A stretch of 38,542 bases of DNA. Origin: Planctomycetota bacterium (GTDB taxonomy: Bacteria > Planctomycetota > Planctomycetia > Pirellulales > JADFKK01). The stretch is from contig JADFKK010000034.1 in NCBI GenBank assembly GCA_022564995.1, positions 1-38,542 of the forward strand, written 5' to 3'. The notes below the pieces were generated by a model. The model worked only from the letters and a program-made list of their open reading frames with translations, did no database searches and was not told the origin of the DNA. Shown here piece after piece: positions 25,244 through 32,112 of this stretch. Numbering within the stretch: the first letter of the stretch is position 1; the number at the start of each line of letters is the position of its first letter. Made by a program: the position numbers and the translations under genes.

Positions 25244-26359
25244 ATGAATGACCCACGACTTAGGGCGCTGGCGGAAGTGCTGATCGATCATAGCTGCGAG
25301 CTGAAGGCGGGCGAGAACATCCTGATCGAGGCGATCGATCTGCCCGAGCCGACGCTGATCTGCCGGCTGGTCGAACTGGCGGCCCAGCGGGGCGCTCATC
25401 CGCTGGTGACGATCAAGAACAACAAGGTGCTGCGGGCGCTGTACGCGCACGGCAGCGAGACGAACCTTGCATTATCCGGTCAGTTCGAACGCGCTCGCAT
25501 GGAACAGATGGACGCCTACATCGGCATTCGCGGGGCGGCCAACAGCGACGAATTCTCCGACGTGCCGATCGAGCAGATGGACCTCTATCAGAAACATTGG
25601 TGGCACGAGGTTCACAGCGAGGTTCGTGTGCCCAAGACCAAGTGGGTCGTGCTGCGTTACCCGACCGACTCGATGGCCCAGGCGGCCGGCATGAGCAGCG
25701 CGGCGTTCGAGGATTTTTATTTTGACGTCTGCACGGCCGATTACAAAAAGATGGGCCGCGACCAGGAGCCGCTGGTGGCGCGGATGCTGGCGACCGACAA
25801 GGTGCGGCTGGTCAGCCCCGGCACCGATCTTGAGTTCTCCATCCGCGATCTGCCGGTCCGCCCCTGCAACGGTCAGCGAAACATTCCCGACGGCGAGGTG
25901 TTCACCGCTCCGGTCCGCGACAGCGTAAACGGCGTGATCCGCTACAACACGGCTTCGCGTTACCAAGGCACGGTTTTTTCAGACATTGAGTTTGAGTTCA
26001 AAGCTGGCCAGATCGTGCGGGCCACCTGCTCCGGCGATGAGGCCAAGCTGAACAAGATTCTCGACGCCGACGAGGGCGCCCGTTACATCGGCGAATGGTC
26101 GATCGGCTGTAACAACCGCGTGCGGCGTCCGATGCTCGACACGCTGTTCGACGAGAAGATCGGCGGCTCGATTCACCTAACGCCCGGCGCCGCTTACGAC
26201 GAATGCGATAACGGCAATCGCAGCCGCGTCCATTGGGATCTCGTGCTCATTCAAACCCCCGAATACGGCGGCGGCGAATTATACTTCGACGGAGAGTTGG
26301 TCCGCAAAGACGGGAAATTTTTGCCCGACGACCTGCAGGGGTTGAACGAGGGCCTGTAA
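25244..26359 (+). CDS. M29-family (thermophilic type) aminopeptidase
   Basis: The 371-residue cytoplasmic protein matches the M29 aminopeptidases (AmpS/AmpT/PepS type), dimetal exopeptidases that release N-terminal residues from peptides. Family hallmarks are visible: an N-terminal LIDHSCELKAGENILIEA region, an AFEDFYFDVCTADY-like segment in the middle, and the C-terminal metal site. That site has Glu284 (YIGEWSIG), His311 (GGSIHLTPG), Tyr318 (AAYDE) and His330-Trp-Asp332 (VHWDLV). All these expected ligands are present, so the enzyme should be active. The ATG at 25244 has only a weak GATGGG ribosome site. No other in-frame Met near the N-terminus is better placed. It converges on the DUF1570 remnant, with a small hairpin (26363-26379) between them. 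Confidence 0.9.
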   Translation: MNDPRLRALAEVLIDHSCELKAGENILIEAIDLPEPTLICRLVELAAQRGAHPLVTIKNNKVLRALYAHGSETNLALSGQFERARMEQMDAYIGIRGAANSDEFSDVPIEQMDLYQKHWWHEVHSEVRVPKTKWVVLRYPTDSMAQAAGMSSAAFEDFYFDVCTADYKKMGRDQEPLVARMLATDKVRLVSPGTDLEFSIRDLPVRPCNGQRNIPDGEVFTAPVRDSVNGVIRYNTASRYQGTVFSDIEFEFKAGQIVRATCSGDEAKLNKILDADEGARYIGEWSIGCNNRVRRPMLDTLFDEKIGGSIHLTPGAAYDECDNGNRSRVHWDLVLIQTPEYGGGELYFDGELVRKDGKFLPDDLQGLNEGL

Positions 26360-26362
26360 AGC

Positions 26363-26379
26363 CGCGACCAGTGGTCGCG
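26363..26379. terminator. Hairpin between convergent genes
   Basis: A perfect 7-base-pair stem, CGCGACC/GGTCGCG, has a 3-base loop in the 45-base gap between two convergent genes. There is no T tract on either side, so a terminator role is only possible. Confidence 0.35.
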
Positions 26380-26404
26380 CCCGACGCGCCGCGTCACACT
26401 CCAC

Positions 26405-26827
26405 TCATTTCAACCCCTTAACATATCGCACAAACTGCGACTCCAGCAGTTCCATATTCTCCCCGAACACCGACGTGAAATCCGCCAACCGCTGCGCCGC
26501 CGTGTAGTCGCGAAACGCCCGCCGGGCCGCCGTCTTCGACAGATACGCCGCGTAGCGCTGCGGCTGCGTCTCGGAGAGATAAAACGATAGCGCCCAGCTT
26601 TCGGCGTAAGCCTCCAGCGGCCGCGTGCGAAACAGGCGGTCGTGAGCCACGATCTCGACCATCCTGCCCCGCCGGCGCGAACCCGCCGCGTACTCCTTGA
26701 AATTCGCCAACTGCCCCCGGTTGATGCGGTCACCGAATTCGGCCCGAATCATGACCCGCTGCGCCGTGGCCGGCCGGGGAATAAATGCCAGCAGGATGAG
26801 CGATGCGAGGAGGATGGGGCTTCGCAT
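26405..26827 (-). CDS. Truncated DUF1570-like exported protein
   Basis: The 140-residue protein starts at a Met preceded by AGGAAGAGTCCACC. It has a signal peptide (MRSPILLASLILLAF...ATAQ, about 23 residues). The mature part matches only the C-terminal part of DUF1570-type peptidase-MA-like proteins: GRMVEIVAHDRLF, the YAESWALSFYL helix, YAAYLS and a terminal FGENMELLESQFVRYV. The upstream catalytic region with HExxH and the SEGLA-type block is missing, so it cannot be a peptidase. Either it is a deletion remnant whose signal peptide was joined to the last third of the gene, or it is a repurposed small secreted protein. The reading frame is intact. A dispersed repeat sits immediately upstream (26874-26964). 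Confidence 0.7.
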   Translation of the reverse strand: MRSPILLASLILLAFIPRPATAQRVMIRAEFGDRINRGQLANFKEYAAGSRRRGRMVEIVAHDRLFRTRPLEAYAESWALSFYLSETQPQRYAAYLSKTAARRAFRDYTAAQRLADFTSVFGENMELLESQFVRYVKGLK

Positions 26828-26873
26828 GGTGGACTCTTCCTGGGATACGGGAGACGAACGCTCTCGACAATGT

Positions 26874-26964
26874 GGCGAGCCCCGAGCGTTAGCTCGGGGG
26901 TAATGCCTCGGCACACGGCAAGCCAACGGACGAATTACCGGCCGCCTAACGGCCACCGCTCGCC
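26874..26964. repeat. GGCGAGC-ended dispersed repeat, copy 1
   Basis: The roughly 91-base element begins GGCGAGCCCCGAGCGTTAGC, contains GACGAATTACCGGC and ends GGCCACCGCTCGCC. The ends are inverted (GGCGAGC/GCTCGCC). A close second copy lies at 36159-36256. Confidence 0.85.
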
Positions 26965-27105
26965 AGGTTGCTGTAAGCATCATCCTACAAATATAGGTCA
27001 AAACGCCCGAGAAAAGCGGCAGCCATGGATGGTCGGCCTCGAACGACGTAGAATATGAGCATGGCTGTCCGGGTTCACATTCGATCCGACCGGAACAGGA
27101 GAAAC

Positions 27106-28386
27106 ATGGTGATTGCCCCTCTGTTGATTGTGACAACGCTGCTGACTGCGCAGCTCGAAGATACCCTGGCGTCTCAAGTCGACCGGCTGGTCCGCCGGCA
27201 GATGCGCAGCTTGGTAGCCGCGGAGCGAGACGCCGCCGAAGCGGCCCTGCTACAGCTCGGCCCGGCAGTACTCGATGCGCTCGATACGCCAAGAATCGCT
27301 TCGCTCGAAAAGCGCGAGCCAGCCATCAAGAAGCGGCTCGACCGCGTCCGCATGACGCTCCAGAAGCAGCAAGCCGCGGCGAGTGTGCGAGCGTCGCTGA
27401 TTACGCTGCGCGGTAAAGAGATGCCGCTGTCTGAAATTCTCGCCGCGCTGGGCAAGCAAAGCGGTAACGAAATTGTCGACGCGCGAGACGGCTTCGGCCA
27501 GAAAGTGACCGACCCCAAGCTCGACGTGACCTTTGACAAGACGCCGTTTTGGCAGGCGCTCGACCATGTTCTCGATCGAGCCGAATTGACCGTCTACGGA
27601 TTCGCCGGCGCCAAGAAGATCGCCGTCGTCGGCCGCGGCGAGATGACCCGCCCGCGCGAAGGACGGGCCAGCTACGACGGGCCGTTTCGCTTCGACGCCA
27701 CCACACTACACGCCGCCCGCGACCTGCGCCGCAAAGACGCCGGCACGTTGCAAGTCACCGTGCATTGCGATTGGGAATCGCGGCTATCGCCGATCGCCTT
27801 GACCCACGCCATGAGCGACGCCGTGGCCCTTGACGAAGACGGCGAGACCCTTATCGTGCAGCAGCCCGACGCGGTGCTCGAACCGACGGTGACCAACAAG
27901 ACCTCGACCGATTTCGTGCTGTCGTTCGACCTGCCGCCGCGCAGCAAGAAGCGAATCAGCTCGCTACGCGGCACGGTTTACGCGCTGGTGCCCGGCCGGG
28001 TCGAGACGTTCGAGTTCGATAAGCTCGAAGAGGCCAAGAACATCGAGAAGTCGCGGGCCGGCGTGGTCGTCACCCTTGATACGGTGCGGCGCAACAACGA
28101 ACTGTGGGAAGTCCGTGTGCGAATTCGCTACGATAAGGTAGACGGGGCGTTGGATTCGCACCGCGGCTGGATTTATCGCAACCCGGCTTACATGGTCGAT
28201 GCGGATGGCAAAGAGATCAAGAACTTCGGCTCCGAATCGTTCCGCCGCACCAAGAACGAAGTGGGCATCGCATATTTTTTCAGCCTCGACGCCGGCCTCG
28301 CCGGTCATAAGTTCGTCTACAAGACGCCCGCCTCTCTACTAAAGTTCCCCGTGAAGTACGAGTTAAAAGGGCTGGATTTGCCGTAA
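27106..28386 (+). CDS. Secreted planctomycete protein with possible STN-like region
   Basis: The 426-residue protein is called from the ATG at 27106, which has the strong ribosome site AGGAG five bases upstream. An ATG 17 codons earlier lacks one. The N-terminus MVIAPLLIVTTLLTAQ is a signal peptide or membrane anchor. Residues about 100-185 (MPLSEILAALGKQSGNEIV ... FWQALDHVLDRAELTVYGF ... KKIAVV) have the look of the STN/secretin short domain seen at the N-terminus of secretins and TonB-dependent receptors, though I cannot confirm it. The C-terminal half is beta-rich and I do not recognise it. The stop codon lies inside the left arm of the palindrome 28384-28539, directly before the isomerase gene. 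Confidence 0.75.
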   Translation: MVIAPLLIVTTLLTAQLEDTLASQVDRLVRRQMRSLVAAERDAAEAALLQLGPAVLDALDTPRIASLEKREPAIKKRLDRVRMTLQKQQAAASVRASLITLRGKEMPLSEILAALGKQSGNEIVDARDGFGQKVTDPKLDVTFDKTPFWQALDHVLDRAELTVYGFAGAKKIAVVGRGEMTRPREGRASYDGPFRFDATTLHAARDLRRKDAGTLQVTVHCDWESRLSPIALTHAMSDAVALDEDGETLIVQQPDAVLEPTVTNKTSTDFVLSFDLPPRSKKRISSLRGTVYALVPGRVETFEFDKLEEAKNIEKSRAGVVVTLDTVRRNNELWEVRVRIRYDKVDGALDSHRGWIYRNPAYMVDADGKEIKNFGSESFRRTKNEVGIAYFFSLDAGLAGHKFVYKTPASLLKFPVKYELKGLDLP

Positions 28387-28539
28387 AAAGGGGACAGGCG
28401 CATATATTGGGTCACTAGGGTGGTTTGGGTAACTTTTACACGCCAACCGTGCGGTCGCGGGGCCGACCAAAGAGCAGCAGCGACATCATTTCATTCCAAA
28501 TACCCTAGAGACCCCAATATATGCGCCTGTCCCCTTTTA
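28384..28539. repeat. GGGGACAGGCGCATATA palindrome spanning a stop and a start codon
   Basis: The left arm (28384-28420: TAAAAAGGGGACAGGCGCAT, then ATATTGGG and CTAGGG) is inverted against the right arm (28501-28539) with only a few mismatches. An 80-base unrelated centre separates them. The left arm begins with the TAA stop of the upstream gene. The right arm contains the ATG (28521) and first eight codons of the downstream gene. It shares the AAAAGGGGACAGG terminus with 4469-4539. Confidence 0.92.
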
Positions 28540-29468
28540 TTCTTTTGGTCGTGTTGTTACTGGCGAGCCGGCTTCCGGCGCAGCGGGTCGTGGCGGCGAG
28601 GGTCGGCGGCACGGAAATCTATGCCGACGAAGTGCGAAGGGAGCTCCAGCGTGGGCTCAAAGGTCGCCAGGTTGAACCGGCGGCGCGGCCGGCGATGCAG
28701 GCACATGCTCTGCGGCAATTGATCGACCGGGAGTTGATTCTCGGTTATCTCAAACAGCGAAAAACGGCCGCTGGTGCCGCGCAGGTCAAGCACGAAATCG
28801 ACGAGATCGAGTTGCGGCTCGCCATGCAGAAACAGACGCTCGGGGGCTTTCTCAAGGAAACCGGCCAAACGCGCGAGGCCTTTGAGAAAGCGTTGATCTG
28901 GAAACTCTCGTGGGAGGCGTATCTGAAACGCAAAACCAACGATGGTAACTTGGAAGCCTACTTCAAGGCGAACCGCTCGCAGTTCGACGGCACCCAAGTG
29001 CGGATCAGCCAGATTCTGCTGCGGGTCAAAGACACTCGCGACAAGGCAGCCATCGACGCGGCATTGAACAAGGCCGCCACGATTCGCAAACAGATCGTCG
29101 CCGGCACGCTCAGCTTCGCCGCCGCCGCCGCGAAACACTCGGCCGGGTCGACCGCCCAGACGGGCGGAGACCTGGGTTTCATCGAGCGCCGCGGCGCGAT
29201 GGGCGAGACGATCTCGAAAGCCGCCTTTGCGCTGAAAATGGGCCAGATCAGCCCGCCGTTGGTCACGCAGTTCGGCGTCCACCTCGTTCGATGCACCGCC
29301 ATCAAGCCCGGCAAGAAGCAATGGACCGACGCCCGCCGACAGCTCGAGCGGCAGATTCCCCGCTACCTGTTCCGTTGGCTCGCCGACCGGCAACGCAAGG
29401 ACGCGACGATACGTTACACCGGCCGCGTGCAGCATTTCAAGCCGGGCACCACGCAGTTGGCGCGGTAA
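28521..29468 (+). CDS. Parvulin-type peptidyl-prolyl isomerase, SurA/PrsA-like
   Basis: The 315-residue protein has a signal peptide (about 1-20, MRLSPFILLVVLLLASRLPA). A SurA-like helical N-domain follows (about 25-155), then a parvulin rotamase domain (160-260) with VRISQILLRVKD, SFAAAAAKHSAGSTAQTGGDLGF and FALKMGQISPPLVTQFGVHLVR. A basic C-terminal helix comes last. It probably assists folding of exported or outer membrane proteins in the periplasm. The start is striking: the ATG and the basic/hydrophobic first residues are encoded by the right arm of the palindrome 28384-28539, and no normal ribosome site is evident. A later internal start would remove most of the signal peptide, so I keep this one. 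Confidence 0.85.
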   Translation: MRLSPFILLVVLLLASRLPAQRVVAARVGGTEIYADEVRRELQRGLKGRQVEPAARPAMQAHALRQLIDRELILGYLKQRKTAAGAAQVKHEIDEIELRLAMQKQTLGGFLKETGQTREAFEKALIWKLSWEAYLKRKTNDGNLEAYFKANRSQFDGTQVRISQILLRVKDTRDKAAIDAALNKAATIRKQIVAGTLSFAAAAAKHSAGSTAQTGGDLGFIERRGAMGETISKAAFALKMGQISPPLVTQFGVHLVRCTAIKPGKKQWTDARRQLERQIPRYLFRWLADRQRKDATIRYTGRVQHFKPGTTQLAR

Positions 29469-29541
29469 GTAGGTTACGATTTATGGCTCGTTCGGAAAAA
29501 AATGTGCCACTAGCCGCCCATTGAAAAAATCGGGTATCTGA

Positions 29542-29566
29542 TGTAGGAGGTGACTCCCGTCGCCGA
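29542..29566. repeat. GTAGGAGGTGACTCCCGTCG repeat, intergenic copy
   Basis: This matches the three copies inside the beta-helix gene (9119-9257) at nearly every position. It lies just before the MoaD/ThiS-like gene. Confidence 0.75.
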
Positions 29567-29599
29567 CGATAGGCGTTTCACGCGGGAATCAGCGACACC

Positions 29600-29863
29600 A
29601 TGGCCCGCGTTTTCATTCCCGCCCAGCTTCGCCGGCTCAGCAGCGGCCAAACCGAGATCGAACTGCCGGGCACGTCGCTGCGCCAGATCGTCGATGGCCT
29701 GGAACAGGCATTTCCGGGAATCAGAGCGCGGCTATGCACCGGGGATGATATCGCCCCCGCTCTGCAAGTCTCGATCGACGGCGCGCTGACGGCCCGCGGG
29801 ATGATGGCTCCGATTGGCCCAACCAGCGAGGTTCACTTCCTACCGGCCATCGGCGGCGGGTGA
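29600..29863 (+). CDS. MoaD/ThiS-family sulfur-carrier-like protein
   Basis: The 87-residue protein has the beta-grasp pattern of MoaD/ThiS: an initial strand MARVFIPAQLRRL, ELPGTSLRQIVDGLEQAFPGI in the middle, then DIAPALQVSIDG and EVHFLPAIGGG. The C-terminus is the required Gly-Gly end that is adenylated and thiocarboxylated by a MoeB/ThiF partner. No partner, biosynthesis gene or JAMM protease lies nearby, so whether it serves molybdopterin, cysteine or another sulfur pathway is open. The ribosome site is weak. It sits about 310 bases upstream of the candidate selenoprotein. Confidence 0.85.
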   Translation: MARVFIPAQLRRLSSGQTEIELPGTSLRQIVDGLEQAFPGIRARLCTGDDIAPALQVSIDGALTARGMMAPIGPTSEVHFLPAIGGG

Positions 29864-30171
29864 AATACTATGGGCGTCTTACCCGTACGAATCTGCCAAA
29901 GACGGCGTAGATCGAGTGAATTGCGGGCATTTACCCACTTTTTTCGCCACTATCGCAGCCGGGAGGGGGGCGTGGGAGCGGTTTTTTCTTCCGAAACCCC
30001 TCCCCGAGAGAGAAACTCTTTCCATTTGTGTGCGTTTATGTATCATGTGACACAGTAGGAAGCGCCGAAAGTCGGCATAATCAGCGGTTTGTGGGCGTTC
30101 GGTCCGGTCGCCCGATATCGAAGCACCGAGATACATCATCTCACATCTCAAGCGAAGGAGGAAAGCATCCG
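29864..30171. other. Gene-free leader region
   Basis: No gene is supported. A polypurine stretch GGGAGGGGGGCGTGGGAGCGG (in parts, about 29961-29982) precedes a T run. A faint promoter-like TTCCAT...TATCAT spacing occurs at about 30022-30048, but I would not call it. The region ends with the ribosome site of the gene at 30172. Confidence 0.5.
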
Positions 30172-30732
30172 ATGAGAATTCTCGCCACGTTCGGTCTGGT
30201 GATGGCGCTTTCGAGCGTCGCCATGGCCGAGGAACTCAAGAGCGGTCTGCAGGTCGGCGACCCGGTCGGCGTGATCGGCGTTGAAAAATGCGCCGGCATC
30301 GAAGACGGTATCGCGGTCGGCCAAAAATTGTGCTATCGCTGACGGCTCGGTGAACGACCCGTCGTCATGGTCTTCGCACGCAAGACCGACGACGCCTTGG
30401 CCAGTTTGGTCAAGCAGATCGATAAGCTGGTTGCCGCCAACCAAGACAAGAAGATGGCTTCCGTCCTCAACATCCTCGGTGCAGACGCCGACAAATTGAA
30501 GACGGGCGCTGCGGCGTTCGCCAAGAAGCACGAGATCACGAATGTTGCGGTGGTTGTTCCGCGCAGCAACGAAAACGGCCCGAAGAGTTTTAAGATCAAC
30601 CCCAAAGCGGAAATTACCGTGTTGATTTACAAGGGCCTGCGAGTGAAGGCGAACCATGCCCTAAAGGCTGGTGACCTGAACGAAAAGACGATCAAGGCCA
30701 TCATCGCCGACACCGGCAAGATCCTTGAATAG
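30172..30732 (+). CDS. Candidate selenoprotein: exported thioredoxin-like protein with in-frame TGA (CxxU)
   Basis: One 186-codon frame is interrupted only by TGA at 30340-30342 (codon 57). It starts with a signal peptide (MRILATFGLVMALSSVAMAE), with GGAGG 10 bases before the ATG. The mature part reads ...KCAGIEDGIAVGQKLCYR-[TGA]-RLGERPVVMVFARKTDD..., then 115 more residues to a TAG before a strong terminator. The TGA completes Cys54-Tyr-Arg-X57, exactly where redox proteins have the second Cys of CxxC. From memory, planctomycete homologues read CYRC there, but I cannot run the search. All codons after the TGA remain open and conserved in style (VAVVVPRSNENGPKSF, NPKAEITVLIYKG). A SECIS-like hairpin follows at 30360-30394. 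The alternatives are a fresh nonsense mutation or a sequencing error; a conventional caller would report two fragments or only 30367-30732. Confidence 0.75.
30360..30394 (+). promoter_or_regulatory. Bacterial SECIS-like hairpin downstream of the in-frame TGA
   Basis: Perfect pairing of 30360-30366 with 30388-30394 (7 bp) and of 30369-30374 with 30382-30387 (6 bp) leaves a two-base bulge (AT, 30367-30368) and a 7-base apical loop CGCACGC (30375-30381). The loop begins 32 bases after the TGA and has G at its second position. As I recall them, bacterial SECIS criteria are a loop about 16-37 bases after the UGA and a G in the first two loop bases, and this hairpin satisfies both. It lies within coding sequence, as bacterial SECIS elements do. 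Confidence 0.6.
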
Positions 30733-30744
30733 CGCAGTCGACTT

Positions 30745-30785
30745 CCGGAACGTGGCGAAATCAGTTCGCTGCGTTCCGGTTTTTT
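30745..30785 (+). terminator. Rho-independent terminator of the candidate selenoprotein gene
   Basis: The stem CCGGAACG (30745-30752) pairs with CGTTCCGG (30772-30779), continued by an inner GCGAA/TTCGC pairing. A run of T (30780-30785) follows. It lies 13 bases after the TAG, which supports 30172-30732 being a single transcribed gene. Confidence 0.9.
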
Positions 30786-31103
30786 GTGCGCGGATGCGGC
30801 CGGGCAAATTCGACGCGGCGTCTTGCGGCGCCATATGCTTCCGGCTGAAGCAAATTATTACGTGAGGAAGGGAGGCCTGAGGAATGAGGATTGAGGACGA
30901 AAAGCGGACGGGATAACAAGCTGGACGGTGCTTCATCGATCGTTCATCCGTGTTGATGCTGTTATTTCTGTCAAACTTTCTTTGTTCCTCACTTCCTCAA
31001 GCCTCATTCTACGGAAATCTACGCTTTGGCCGGATGAACTGAAAGGGTTTAGGGCCGAAACAGACAGTTTTTCAGTTTTCTGGCCGTATCTGCCGGTTTT
31101 TTG
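30786..31103. other. Gene-free region
   Basis: No gene is supported. GAGGCCTGAGGAATGAGG near 30870-30889 is partly inverted against CCTCAAGCCTCATTCTACG near 30995-31014, an imperfect palindrome of the kind common in this window. Nothing else is recognised. Confidence 0.6.
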
Positions 31104-31131
31104 TTGCATGCGACATCACACCGCTTATATT
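31104..31131 (+). promoter_or_regulatory. Possible promoter of the PEP-CTERM gene
   Basis: TTGCAT (31104-31109) and TATATT (31126-31131) are 16 bases apart, close to the housekeeping sigma consensus. They lie about 60 bases before the start codon of the PEP-CTERM gene. Confidence 0.4.
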
Positions 31132-31190
31132 GGAGCGCAGTGATCGCGGGCCGCGTCCGATTGCTGGCTTTCCATCGCCGGGGGTGGGTA

Positions 31191-31988
31191 ATGAATACAC
31201 GACTTATCGCTGCTGCGTTTCTTGCGGCGCTTGTGGCAGCTTCCGCGCGGGCGGAGGTGCTCATCAATGCCCACTGGACCAACACCGATCAGGTGAACGT
31301 GACGCCGTTTGACGGGATCAACAACATTGTCGTCGGAGTGAATTTCGTCAACAACTCACTCGCCTCGCCCGGCGACAGCACACTGCTGGGCATCGGCTTT
31401 GATGATGTCAACGTGCATCCCGGCACCGGCGAGGTTTATGACTTCATTAACAACGCCGGCGGCGGCTCTTTCGATCTTACGGCCAACGGCGCAGGCCCGA
31501 CTCTCCAGACGCGGTTCGGCTTTCTGCACGACCGACACGACAACGGTCCCGAGGTAGTTGGCACCGACGCCGACGTGGCCAACATCATCAAGACCGATAT
31601 TCACACGATTTGCCTCGTGCGAGCCGACGATTGTCACGAGCAGGAAATGACCGTCGGCAATCTCTCCCCCAACGCCGACGTCTACCTTCAATTCTTTGGC
31701 GGAGACGCCGGCTGGAATGGCCAATTGGAAATGTTCGTCAACGGCGAGTTGCAGGGCACCTGGACCAGCAATACCGACAATCCCTCGACGTTCGGATTCA
31801 CCACCGTGACCGATGCGGCGGGTGAGTTAAACATCGACATGAACATCGTGGCGGGCACGAACTTTTCCGGCGTCAGCGCCTTCTTCGTCGTCGAAGGAAG
31901 CAACATCCCAGAACCGTCCACGTTTCTCTTGGCCGCGCTCGGGCTGCTGGGCCTGTCGGGGTGCGGCCGACGACGGCGAGCGGCGTGA
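31191..31988 (+). CDS. PEP-CTERM sorting domain protein
   Basis: The 265-residue secreted protein has a signal peptide (MNTRLIAAAFLAALVAASARAE). A beta-rich body follows, beginning VLINAHWTNTDQVNV, and then the C-terminal sorting signal PEPST (240-244), a hydrophobic helix, GLSGCG and an RRRR tail. This is the PEP-CTERM tripartite signal, processed in other bacteria by an exosortase. The body contains two Cys in ICLVRADDC that may form a disulfide. I do not recognise a catalytic domain. The start at 31191 follows GGGGGTGGGTA. An open frame extends 30 codons upstream but would run through the probable promoter and lacks a signal peptide at its own N-terminus. A large palindrome separates it from the convergent DUF1501 gene. 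Confidence 0.85.
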   Translation: MNTRLIAAAFLAALVAASARAEVLINAHWTNTDQVNVTPFDGINNIVVGVNFVNNSLASPGDSTLLGIGFDDVNVHPGTGEVYDFINNAGGGSFDLTANGAGPTLQTRFGFLHDRHDNGPEVVGTDADVANIIKTDIHTICLVRADDCHEQEMTVGNLSPNADVYLQFFGGDAGWNGQLEMFVNGELQGTWTSNTDNPSTFGFTTVTDAAGELNIDMNIVAGTNFSGVSAFFVVEGSNIPEPSTFLLAALGLLGLSGCGRRRRAA

Positions 31989-32010
31989 GGGTAGGTTTTG
32001 TCAGAAAACC

Positions 32011-32082
32011 CACACTAGCCCGACGCGCCAGCGAGGGGAAACCGCAATCTATCGTCCCTCGCTGGCGCGTCGGGCTAGTGTG
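32011..32082. terminator. Perfect 27-bp palindrome between convergent genes
   Basis: Arms 32011-32037 and 32056-32082 are exact reverse complements (ACACTAGCCCGACGCGCCAG and so on) with an 18-base loop. It lies between the convergent PEP-CTERM and DUF1501 genes. It may act as a bidirectional transcription stop, but it lacks T tracts and belongs to the same REP-like family as the CTCGCTGGCGCGTCG motif at 6053-6067. Confidence 0.65.
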
Positions 32083-32112
32083 AAGAATTCAAAGCGGGTT
32101 TGCTGACCACGC

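Noticed and set aside
30341..30363. Hairpin starting inside the TGA as the SECIS itself
   Set aside because: Its apical loop begins only 7 bases after the TGA, too close by the criteria I know. The hairpin at 30360-30394 fits better.
30367..30732. Separate 121-residue gene starting at the ATG after the TGA
   Set aside because: That ATG has no ribosome site, lies inside a stable stem, and is in frame with a well-formed signal-peptide-bearing upstream part. The two parts read as one protein.
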